A stretch of 64,000 bases of DNA from Mastigias papua. Taxonomy: Eukaryota; Cnidaria; Scyphozoa; Rhizostomeae; Mastigiidae. The stretch's first letter is position 1, and the number at the start of each line of letters is the position of its first letter. This document shows positions 10,823 to 21,633 of the stretch, in pieces. A program made the position numbers and the translations under genes. The stretch covers positions 10,073,856 to 10,137,855 of the forward strand of contig OZ025272.1 in the NCBI GenBank assembly GCA_964019165.1, read 5' to 3'. The notes under the pieces were generated by a model. That model had not been told where the DNA came from and made no database searches. It saw nothing but the letters and a program-made list of their open reading frames with translations.

Positions 10823-13755
10823 AGTTCATTTCATTCATTTCATTTTTAATTATTTATACATGATGGCCCCTCAGATACAGAGATCTGGTTTCCAGTGGGC
10901 CATGTTAAAAAACTAATACATGCAATTCAAAATACCTAATAACTTATACATGCAATTTAAAATAATAAGTTAATTACAATGAAAAATGTGAATAACATTG
11001 AAATTAAAGAAAGATTTTGAAAAAAGGGAAGAGTTTTTTCTACTCAGCAAATATGGCTTTTAGTTTCATCTTAAATGATTGGAAACTATTTGCTATCTTA
11101 CAATCACTAGGTAAGGAATTCCAAACGGAGGCCCCCCTGTATGCAAAACAGTTTTGCCCATGCTTTGTTTTTAATCGCGGAGGTCTTATATTTAACTCAC
11201 AATTGCGAAGTAATCTATTTGTTACAGAGGATACTCTATTGAAGAGAGTAGTAAGATAAATTGGGGCCTGATTATTTACAGCTTTATAAACCATGCTTGC
11301 AGATTCTTGATGGACCATTTCTTTGACACTAGGCAACCCAAGAGTTTTAAGAAGCGGCTCAGCTGGTACGTCATATGGACTATTAGTTATTATACGGACA
11401 GATCTATTTTGTAGTCTCTCAAGAATTTTGATGGTACTAACCCCACAGTTGACCAAAACCGAACAGCAAAACCTTAGGAGTGGCTCAACCAGTCCACGAT
11501 AAAGCAATTTAAATGTTCCTGGGGGGAGGATCTTTTTGGCATATTTAATCATTCCTATAGCATGAGAGACTTTCCTCGACACTGACGCTACATGCTCTTT
11601 CCATTTTAACTGGTTCTCAATTTGTATACCTAAATAACTAACGGAAGTCTTTTGCTCAATAAGTTCTACTGATATCTTAAACTCTGTCTTTAAGAGTTCA
11701 CCATTGTTTTTATCTTGTAAAGTATTCCTTGTGCCTATCAGCATGGATGTGGTTTTGGCCACATTTAAAGATAGCTTATTACCAGAAAGCCATTTTCTAA
11801 GACTTTCTAGTTCATAGTTCATGACATTGGATATATCGCTAGCACTCTTCGCGGAGTATGCCAGACTAGTATCGTCAGCATATATCGTAATCTTGGAGCA
11901 TTTAAGTGCGCATGGCATATCATTTATGTAAAGAAGAAACAAAAGAGGCCCAAGACATGACCCCTGGGGGACACCGCACCTTATATATTCAAAGTTAGAT
12001 GATACTCCATTGACCTTGCAGCATTGTCGTCTATTGCTTAGATACGAGCAGAACCACTTCAGCTCAGTATTTTTAACTCCGTAATGGCTGGGCTTTTTAT
12101 GAGAATTTCATGATCCACTGTATCAAATGCTTTTTTCAAGTCAACAAACACAATACCTGCGCATTTACCTTTATCTAGATTAAAATACCAATCATTTGTG
12201 TTAGATAAGAGGCACGTGACTACTGAATGGAGAGATCGAAAACCTGACTGGTGCCTATAAATGAACTGGTTTCCATTAAGATAGTTGTATAGTTGATTAT
12301 AGACTATTTTCTCGAAAAGGCGCGAAAGAACTGGCAATACTGATATAGGCCTATAATTTGATGGGTCATCAGTAGGACCTTCTTTGAAAATAGGTGCTAT
12401 TCTAGCAACTTTCCAACTATCAGGGAAAGTTCCATTGAGGAGCGAGCAGTTAAAGAGATATGTTAGAGGCCTTGCAAGAATAGTTATAGCAGTCTTTATA
12501 AAAAAGCTAGAAATACCATCCACCCCTGACCCATGAGATGTTTTAATAGTAGAGAAAGCATTAACAACATCTTCTTCAGTTAATTCTAGAAAGTTGAATA
12601 ATTTGAGATTATTGTTGATACTATATATACCAGTTGTAAGTGGGTTCGGTTCATGGAGAATTTAGCTTTGAGGTTTTCCCCTACGCTGGGAAAATATGTG
12701 TTCATAATGTTAGGGATTACTTTCTTGTTAGTAATTACATTAGCATTAACTTTTATTGAATCTATTTTTGTGGTTTTAGAAGTTTTATTTACAATTTCAT
12801 GAACAATTTTCCAAGTTTGCTTTAAATTGCCGACATTTTCCTGGATCTTGCTAGAATAGTAGTCTTTTTTTAACCTCTTATTTAGCGAGTTCACCTTGTT
12901 TCTAAGATGCCTATATGATGCCATAATATAGTTGGACTTAGATTTAATTGCTGACTTTTTAAGTTTATCTCTTGATTTTCTTAGTTTATAGAAATCTGAT
13001 GTTAACCAAGGACAGTACTTCTGTGAGACTCTTCGTAGCTGAAGAGGAGCGTGTCTTTCAATTAATAACAGGAGTGCTTCTATAAATTTGTCAATATTTT
13101 CGTCCCAGGTTCCGCAGGACCTTACAATTATGTCCCATGGCATATTTGAGACATCTCTCAAAAAGTTCTGGTAATCAAAACTTTTAAGTTTTCGACATAG
13201 TATAAGTTTGTGATCCTTTGTGAAAGCCCCGCGAAATTTTCTAGAGCAATAAACAACATAATGATCACTGAAAGCTGTTGCTATAACTCCAAATTTGAGG
13301 ATGTTGTGTTTATTTGTTACTGCAACATGATCTATTAAGGTTGAAGTGGTAGGTGTAACCCTTGTGGCTTCTTTAATTACTTGAGAATAGCCATATAATT
13401 GATATAGGTTTTTACGATTTTTTACATAACTAGGAGGATCAGGTCTTTCTATGAAGTCGCAGTTAGTATCCCCCTACAGTATGGTTTCTTTGCCCTCTCT
13501 ATCAATGTATGCCAATACTTTTTCAAGTTGTAGGAAACTATCGATAGGGGCATTAGGTGGTCTATACCAGGAAACTATATTAAACGGCTCGCTTCTCAAC
13601 GGTTGCACCTCTATGCAAATAAGTTCTAGATTATGAATAGGTAAATCACTACGCACAATGTATTTAATACCTTCTTTTATATACATGGCTACTCCACCTC
13701 CATGCTTGTTACGATCATTCAACATTCTTGGTTTCATATCGAAGAATCCTAACGA
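10823..13755 (-). pseudogene. Decayed non-LTR retrotransposon (LINE) with endonuclease and reverse transcriptase
   Basis: Read on the minus strand, the element begins in an APE-type endonuclease (GGGVAMYIKEG, WYRPPN, then GDTNCDFIERPD and ending with a SDH motif near 13270). It continues through a linker, the RT fingers (FPDSWKVARIAPIFKEG, YRPISVLPVLSRLFEKI), FVDLKKAFDTVDH, GVPQGSCLGPLLFLLYINDMP and the intact catalytic IYADDTSLAY, to a C-terminal tail ending FKMKLKAIFAE at 11040. Breaks: a stop after KETIL near 13474, a frame change near 12590, and a frameshift near 12070. The 3' end carries tandem ATGAA units (reverse complement at 10823-10850), a CR1/L2/Rex-like tail. The 5' end is truncated within the endonuclease. 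It is inactive, but comparatively recent given the long open segments. Confidence 0.9.
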
Positions 13756-14695
13756 GAGATTCAATAATGCTGCATTAGCAAGTTTCGAAGCCAGCCGCAA
13801 GAAAAAAGGCAGAAAGAGCAAAAAATGTGTATAAAAAAGAAGAAGGCAATCCATTCCACCAGGGCTCCAGGGTCGAGATTGGTCTTGCAAGAGAGAAAAT
13901 TCTCATCCAATCAGTTTCTCTTGGGCACCAATAAAATTAACGACTTTTCCCATATTATGGAATGGGATGGAATAGGATTTCCATAGTTGCCAACATGCCA
14001 AAATTCTAGTGTGACTGAGGCAATTTGAGCAGTGATAGCATGGTTTGTTCTTGTGCAATGATAAACACTACAGGTGCAGTGATAAAACACCTTCCTCCTC
14101 AAAAGTGTGTTAATGTGTCTTTTTGGAATTTCCTCTGATTGAGGTATATGATTCAACAAAGAGCAAGTAGTAATCTATCCTCATTCAATTGAATTTGTAG
14201 AAAAGAAGGTATGGTCCATCGAACTTCACTTTTTCTCTAATCTTCTGCATTTATGACAGGTAGGTCCAGGGATGGTGCCAGATGAAGGCTAGGGGGCTAT
14301 AGCCCCCAGACGGAGCATACCAGATCCCCGTCTTAAGGCAAGGAACTCTATTCTTGAGTTCCTTTAACAGTTTTAGTACCTTGCTAACTGTATCTTAGTC
14401 GCCCTGTCGGGAGAGTCAGTCGCCCTAGTCAAAAAATTCCTGGCGACACTCTTGGACATTTTGACCCAAAAATCCGTTGCGTAGAATAAGATCTGGCGCA
14501 TAAATCAGATATGCTTAAAAGGACAGAAAGCTGAAATAAGGTAAAAAAAAGTCGAAAGTAAAACAAATCCTCACCCCCACTTGTGGAGTGAGTGCTTCAG
14601 GTACGTGTCTGAACTTTGGCACTAACACTGTGATTGGTGATAATGATATCGAGGCTTACCTATCGTAATCTCTAGTCTCAACAACAAACTGCAAT
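13756..14695. other. TMEM208 upstream region
   Basis: Between the LINE and the TMEM208 start I see no gene. It contains a possible 188-bp inverted-repeat relic (14267-14454). The roughly 230 bases before the ATG at 14696 should hold the TMEM208 promoter; no TATA box stands out. Confidence 0.4.
14267..14454. mobile_element. Possible MITE with imperfect terminal inverted repeats
   Basis: The left end CAGGGATGGTGCCAG and the right end read inward CAAGAGTGTCGCCAG agree at 11 of 15 positions, and both continue to a CTAGGG block. The 8-bp flanks do not match, so the call rests on the inverted repeat alone. Any parent family would be hAT-like from the CAGGG terminus. Confidence 0.3.
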
Positions 14696-17556
14696 ATGGC
14701 GGTAGGTTGACCATTTCATATTACTTTATTATCATTGTGCTATCCTTACAATTCTAGAATATGTTATTTAGTAAGATCCTGCTGCGATATTGATCATTTT
14801 TAGTTGCGAATTTGAATTTTGTATCTATCATACAGTTTGCAAATACTCTGTGAATGGAATAAGTTTGACGTTCAGCAGATCTCACACGTAAATTGCTTCC
14901 TTTATTAAGACTGTTAAATCCTGTTTGGCATAGTGCATGTCCTGACGTAGAAAGTGAGAGAGTTGGATTAAAACTTATTGTGCCAGGATAGCCGAGATTG
15001 TCACATGAATGTTCGATTTCTCCGACAGTCTGCAAGATCTCGCGGCATGTTCCTATAGTGATGAGAAAGCCCATTTTAGGAAATGCATGTGTTAGCATAA
15101 TTTTTAGATCACACTCAATGTATAACAAGTTTCCAGAGAATCCATTTTCTCTTTATTTATCTTTGCATCTTCAGCTTGCATAACGTACTCTAGTCTGCAT
15201 ACTGTGTAGAGCTCACGTCTGAGGCTTATTTGGTAATATTTTGTTTGGCTTCACGCCAGGATACCACAAATACGTCATTTTATTGTCATATTCCCGTATT
15301 CAAAGGCTAAAATGACAAAATCTCATGCCAGTACGTCGAGGGAAAAGCATAGCCCACGCTGTATATATCCGGTGTAGGCTACATGAAATGCATATAGGAA
15401 CGTAATACATGTTTTAATACACGTATTGCTAGCATTATTATTTGCTATACGGAAAAGTGAAATTTACGATTTCTCAACAAATTTATTGCTGTTTCTTAAT
15501 TTTTAACCGTGGATTTGTCAAATGCTATTTCAAACAAATATTTTAGCCAAAACAGGCAACAAAGGGACAGAAGCAAATAGATAAAGAAAATGAAGAGAGC
15601 TTGAAATTTTATCGACACATGATAATGGCTGGATTAGTATGTATTAAAAAAAATTGAATTTTATGGTAAAAGTGTCGTCTTTATGCCTAAAGTTTTATGC
15701 TGTATGGTATGATGTATGAAAGTCCACTGTTTGATCCAGATATGATGAAGATCAAGCAATCATATCAGTTTATTCATATCCTGTACATATAGCTATCAAT
15801 AGTATATAAGATTTACCCCATGCAATACGAGATGTACCACCACTGGAGCAAGCAGATATAACATACTGGGAAATATGTCTATTAAGATGACAAAAATTTA
15901 GCATTCTTTGTTATGTGCTTTGTTTCAACATTTTTTGTAGATATTATATGGGTGCATTAGATTTATCATTCTAAGCAGTTCTGTCTATTGGGTGCACTAT
16001 GTAAGTTGTCTATTTATCTTACTTTTGTATTGATGTATGGCTTACATCCCTTTCATGTTTACAACAAAATGTTGCAGCTTTTTGCATCTTCCAGAAATAT
16101 TCAATATTTGTAGACAAATATTCAAGACTTTAGCAAATTTCATGATATCATTTAGATAACAAGGAAACAGTATGAATGATCAGACAGTCAACACTTTTTC
16201 CATTTATACTTGAAAGGCTCAAGTCAGATCTGAGTTTTGTTGCCTTTTATTTCAGTTCTTATCTGTCATATTTGGGCTGGTTCATTTTGGAGCATATAAG
16301 TTCTTAAGTAGTATGGCAAGTAAAGGCATTGATTTAAATGTCCAATCTGGCATGGCTGAACATGCTAAAGATATAATCCTACTAACAACAGCTGTTCAGA
16401 TTCTAAGTCTGGCTTCTGGATATTTCTTGGCACTATGGCTTTTGGTAGGTTAATTGTTTTTTGTTATCATATGACATCTTCTTTGTAAACTGAGCTCAAG
16501 AGTAATCATGCCACTTTGCACAAAACTGTTGCTCCCAATTGTACAAATTTGCCAATAAAGGTGTCAACTGTACTTAATGCAAAATCTGGAGTGCCTGTTC
16601 CAAATGAAATTCCACTTCTAAGCCTTTAGATGTATGAGCAAAATAACTGATTCAAATAAGCTATGACCGATGTCAGAAACCACTTGTTCTATAGAAGCAA
16701 GGCTGTCCCGAGAAAACTTCAGGAGGGCTGTATGTTCACTTAAGTTTGCAGACTGGAGTCAAAATCACAAACATATGTGTGAATAGGGATGGTGTAGGAA
16801 ATTTATGACAGGGGTCATTACTTGGGCTAATGGTGAAAGAGGACTCACATGGTTAGGTCACAGGTTAGGATAACATTTTTCAAATTTTGCCCTCTTGAGT
16901 GGCTAAAAACCACCTCCCAAATTGAAGTTTGAACAATTTAGTGCATATGTGCAGATCCTGAAAAAATCTACAGTAAAAATGAAGATAGACTGGGAAAACA
17001 AATTTATTGGCTAGAAATTGGGAGGAAGCTTTATTGCTTGATACTCATGAAAAGATTTCCGTCATAATGGCTTACTTACTTAAATTATACAAACAACATT
17101 AATGATGATAATTATAATAATACAGTAGTTTAGAGAGGAAGACCTTAATCATTTGGGAGTGCTCTTCGTGGATGACCTCAATTGTTCCAGCGCAGTTGTA
17201 CAGTAAAGCACTAAAACTGTTTCATTGGTACATATTGACCATAGTGGTTTAGATAGGCAGAGCAAATAATGTTTGTTTGGTTTAGAAGCTAATCTTTCAT
17301 TATTTAAGCAAGTGCCATTGATTTGCAAAAACGGTAGGTAAAGATGCTACCAATTGTGTTACAGGGTAGACTCTGGTGAGCATGTATTACTTTTTATTTC
17401 ATTTTTCTTTTCTAATTTCAGATACCAACTTATGCATTTTATTTATTATGGGTCAACATTTTGGGGCCATGGTTCTCTTCTGTACCCCCTGAAATGGGTG
17501 AAAAACAGATGAAGAAAATGGAAAGGAGAAGTAAACGGCAATATATTTACAAATGA
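14696..17556 (+). CDS. TMEM208: Transmembrane protein 208 (five coding exons)
   Basis: TMEM208 (the SND2 orthologue) is a small ER membrane protein that assists SRP-independent targeting of membrane proteins to the ER. Coding exons are 14696-14701, 15547-15636, 15941-16000, 16256-16444 and 17422-17556; every junction is phase 0 and the sum is 159 residues plus stop (human 173). Exon 1 supplies only Met-Ala. Exon 2 reads PKQATKGQKQIDKENEESLK, as in the family N terminus. Exon 3 gives a hydrophobic segment. Exon 4 carries GMAEHAKDIILLTTAVQILS, the most diagnostic family block, between two further hydrophobic segments. Exon 5 gives LLWVNILGPWF and a lysine/arginine-rich cytosolic tail ending RSKRQYIYK. 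All donors are GTANGT-like and the acceptors have pyrimidine tracts. The two-codon start exon is inferred from phase and from the conserved MAPK start. Confidence 0.94.
14754..15152 (-). CDS. Unidentified 132-codon open frame, antisense in TMEM208 intron 1
   Basis: On the minus strand a frame stays open for about 132 codons from just after a TAA near 15153 to a TAG at 14754. That is long for DNA of this AT content. It has no ATG at its beginning (the first in-frame ATG comes 20 codons in), so it would be an internal or terminal exon, or a decayed gene. The product has scattered cysteines (TCREILQ, EHSCDN, HALCQT, ANCMID), no membrane segment and no motif I know. AG dinucleotides upstream could act as acceptors but none has a strong pyrimidine tract. 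Confidence 0.3.
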   Translation of the reverse strand, partial: RENGFSGNLLYIECDLKIMLTHAFPKMGFLITIGTCREILQTVGEIEHSCDNLGYPGTISFNPTLSLSTSGHALCQTGFNSLNKGSNLRVRSAERQTYSIHRVFANCMIDTKFKFATKNDQYRSRILLNNIF

Positions 17557-20500
17557 AAGTGTTATGTATATATTGGTATTTGAAATTGTGGACAGTCATG
17601 CAGATATTTGCATGATCCTCCCCACATTCCAGTTTCAAGGGCTCATCATTCTGTTTATGTGAAAATATAAATTAGTAGTGTGAGTCCTCATCATTATTTA
17701 ACCTTAGATAATTGATACTCATTCAATATATGTCTGTAAGTTTAAAAAATTTACTTTAATGTACACTTCCTTTATTCAATGTCTACTATACAGCCATAAT
17801 TGCACTATTCAACTATTACCAGTCATGTCCTTTTGTGATAAATGCTATAAAGGTGTGCTTTTGACAAATACCCTATCCATCCTAGATGGATAATGATTAT
17901 CATTGAGTTTTCCTCTTTGCTCAACCAAATATCACTTTACTACCATAGCAACCAAATTTCTAGCTACCTCTTTGTTTCTTTATCAAAAAGGACACAAGGT
18001 ATTTTGTGTTTCTTCACTAACCCCCCTCCCCCAATGATCAACCTATATGAGATTCACTGGATTGTATTAAAAAAAGTAATGTTTGCATGATAGGTGTTCT
18101 AAAGTTTTCCAAAAGGAGTGTTTTTCTGCTAAATGCTGTCCAATGTTCAGAATATTTTATTGCACATTTATCAAGGCTAGCCCATTTATTATCAATCAAC
18201 TTACCACTACAATTTAAGACTATAGAATACTCCATTAGTATTTGACAGTATATAATAGGTAAGAAATTTGGGACTACAAAAGTATAATAGTTAATATGTT
18301 TTCAAAGTTGTAATGAATTGAGTTGATAATTATGGCAACATATTGATTAATGAATTTCTAAAACATCAACTATGAATGTTTTATTTTCAGTGTAAATGCA
18401 TCCCTATGTCTTTTTGTGTTATCAAGACTAATGGGTTTGTCACTGAAGTAGGTGGGTTTTGCCTCTAATCTTTCAAATAAAAATGAACTATAAAGTAGAT
18501 TTTGCACATTGACAGACATTTTTTATTACTTTCCTTTAACCACAGGGAAAACATGATTTCTTATGTTGCACTTACTCAATGAAAGTAGAAACTTTTCAGT
18601 CTAGAAGAATTTCAATACAACCTCAAAGAATGTTTGCCTTTGTATTCTATTCCACAGAGATGCATTCTAGATTGCCAAGAATGTAACAGACTGAAGCTTC
18701 AATCTTTCCAATGAATAGTATCTCATTTAGTAATCCTGGTGAAATGTGTTACCATATAGATAGCATACTTAAGTACCCTTCTGGCTCTCCCTCTTACAAT
18801 ATATCTAGGGAAAAATCAATTGTTTACCTTTGAGGCAATAATTTTGGCACTTGGTTGAAAGCTGCAAAGAACATCCTGACAGAGTATAGCATGTTAAGGA
18901 GTCAAATATGAATTTGATAAAACCTACCCTGAAATGTGGGTCAATTCAGCATTTGAATTGCTTTCAAGTCAACTAAATTCTAATATCTGTGTAACCTGGG
19001 AAAATGGAAAACTTATTGTACAAGCTGCTACTAACAAGTATAGTATGCACCCAAATCTACACATGATATGTTTGAAATAGCTATGACTTGTTATAAAGTT
19101 ACTAACATCCAGCTAATCCCCAATACAGGCCTATAAAGTTTTCATTTAAAACTTTATTAGCTATGCCCTATATTGGTTCTTGTTTATGAAGCATGCATGC
19201 AACATCTGCTGCTTCTATCCCTCAGTCCCTTGCATATGTTCATTAGCAAGATTACAATTCAATACTCACTACTTATTCCAAACAATATGAGTCATAAATC
19301 ATATAAAGAGGTGAGAATCTATAGATTTCTTGATTAAATCTTCCTGAAAATAGTAATTATCTAAGTTGTAAGAAGTATAGCTAACTATCAGCATATACAA
19401 TGGAACAAAGCAACATACAGAAAAAAGCTAAAATGGTTGATGTTCCAATTGATGTTCAATAACTTATGTATCATAGTGGCAAATATTAGCCAAATTATCA
19501 TTCACCTTTCCAGTCAGAAATGGAAGCCCATACACAAGAATTCTGTCTAGCATAATGATGAAATTACACAAAATGGCAGAACAGCAAAATGCTGAAAATC
19601 AAGGAAGCTGGCAATGATCTAAAAGCAATCTTGTAGCCACCACAAATCCTCTAATTAGCCCCCTGGGGCATACTTATTGTTGATAATTTTTGGGTGGGGG
19701 CTTATCTGAGAAGAAGTTGTAATCAAGGGGGGCTTATACAAGTAGTTGGCATATGCCAAATAAAAATCTTGTGGCCAAAACTCACAATCTCCATAGTACT
19801 AAAATCAATCCAAATCTAAGCATCACCTCTAAATGTAGGTCGTCATCATCCTCTGTGGTGGAGGCTTATTTGGGGGGGGGAGGGGGAGGTAATTAACAAC
19901 TTGAAGTTCTAGCATGGAGGCTTATCAGAGAGGGTATTTCAAGGGGGTCAATTCAAGGATTGATGGAACATCTACATGTGGAAATTAGATGTATAACTAA
20001 CTTATTTACATGATAGAAATAAGGTCTTTTGCTAAAATTATACATGAGTAAATGCAGTTTGTCAAAAGGCACTTCTGAGGAAGGAAATAATTCAAACTAC
20101 AGTAATTACCTACTAAAGAATTGAATATTGATACAATAAAGTATTCTTTTGGTAATCTGAATGACCCAAAATGGAACTCTTGATATTATCCAGAAATTTG
20201 AGCTAAAGTAATATCAAATATTTCCTATCAGTTTCACATCCTGGTTTCAAATTTATATAGCACTCCTGCCAAATTTCATATGATGTGCCAAGGTACTTAT
20301 GCCAGTTGAACTGGCATCACATTGATATCTGTATAGTTGTGCAAGAAAAACAATTATACTGTGTTTGGCCTTCAGTACTACAATGCAATGCAATACTTTG
20401 ACTTAAACAAGAGCAATACTCTGGCAACAGCTGCATGAAAGGCTTGTGTTTTCAAATTCTGCAGCTCTATAGGCATGCTATTTTTACCAGAAACTCCCTT

Positions 20501-20820
20501 CAATTTGTTTCTCCCAGACCTCCAAGAGTAGTTTTCCAGATTCAACTGTTTTCATACAAAATGCTTTGTGTACATATGACAAATAAGCTCTTTAGAAGGA
20601 TACCTACAAAATCTATCACTAACATGACACAAAATACAAGGAGCTGCAACCTATCTGCATATCTTGATAATGGCAATGTAATTTTGTAGCCACAGAGTAC
20701 TGGATGTGTATACAGTAACCCAGATACATATCATGTTTGTAACTAACAGTTCCAAGACAGACCTGTGAAGCACAAGAAAGATGTAATTTCTAAACAAATG
20801 GAAACAGGAACCAAAAACAA
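17557..20820. other. Intergenic DNA after TMEM208, no gene recognised
   Basis: AT-rich sequence without convincing exons. Short frames at 17893-18235 and 20435-20689 have no family features. The one structured patch is the G-rich CTTAT repeat at 19659-19945. Confidence 0.45.
19659..19945. repeat. Dispersed GGGGGCTTAT-type repeats
   Basis: G-rich phrases of the type GGGGGCTTATCTGAGAAG, GGGGGGCTTATACAAG, GGAGGCTTATTTGGGGG and GGAGGCTTATCAGAGAGGG recur within 290 bases. Related phrases occur at 29826-29910 (CAGGGGGCTTAGTAAATTT), about 30125-30185, 39485-39600 and 47690-47930 (reverse forms ATAAGCACCC, ATAAGCGCCCC). They look like an old short repeat family scattered through introns and spacers. 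Confidence 0.4.
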
Positions 20821-21105
20821 CTACCCATCACCACAATCTGCCTCTTGGTCAGTGCTAATTAGTCTCTGAGTATCTGAAGAATCTAGTTCAGAAAATGAAT
20901 CTAACTCATTAGCAGTAATACTTGTCTGAGTACAAATATCCAAATAAGACGGCGGTGGGTGATCTGTTTTAAATGGATCATCTGCTTGGTACTCTGGCAA
21001 ACATTCTGTCAAAGCAGTGTCTGGAAGTGGTAACACAAAGCCTGTATAGACAAATGCTGGTTGGGGGATGGCAGGTACTTCTTCATAGCATGTTGGATCA
21101 GCTGC
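20821..21105 (-). CDS. 3'-terminal exon of an unidentified PPxY-motif protein
   Basis: A good acceptor (TTCTTTTAG ending at 21106) opens a phase-0 frame of 94 codons to a TAG at 20821. The peptide begins AADPTCYEEVPAIPQ and has LPEYQ, a PPPSY motif, then an acidic Ser/Thr-rich tail (SFSELDSSDTQ) ending CGDG. PPxY motifs bind WW domains of NEDD4-type ubiquitin ligases, and such cytosolic tails are common in small membrane adaptors, but the family cannot be told from one exon. Upstream exons would lie to the right, past or among the transposon debris; I could not find them. It may instead be a retained fragment of a broken gene. Confidence 0.5.
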   Translation of the reverse strand, partial: AADPTCYEEVPAIPQPAFVYTGFVLPLPDTALTECLPEYQADDPFKTDHPPPSYLDICTQTSITANELDSFSELDSSDTQRLISTDQEADCGDG

Positions 21106-21633
21106 CTAAAAGAAGTGATATATCATCATAGTATATATAAACAGTGAAGAAGAGGATGTCCAACATTTAATTAAGTATGAAAAAAATACACAAGACACAT
21201 ACTGTAAAGTCAGCTATAACAAAGGACAACAAAAACATTCATGGCTGAAGAGTAAATATTGATCAAACAAGAGTTATGTACAGCATGGGGGATGCTTTCA
21301 GTAAATCAGCTCATTTGCTTATACCCTCACCTGCCAACAAAAAGATATAGGCAATAGAAAGTATGATGAGAAAACAATTTTTGAATAGCTTTTCCTTCAG
21401 AGGCCCTGGGGCAAAAGTAAAACATGAGGCACCCTAACAAGAAAAAGTGAGAAGATAGTGGGTCCAAGGAGAGCCCCTGGAGAATACCTGCAACTACGCT
21501 TTTTAGATAAGCCTAATAAGAAGCCAATCATTTACATCAAAGTTGATTATTTGAGAAATCATATTTTTTAGGCATAAACTTGTAAACCATGAGTGCATGA
21601 GTCCCATTCTTGAATGTTGAAATGAGAAGTCTA

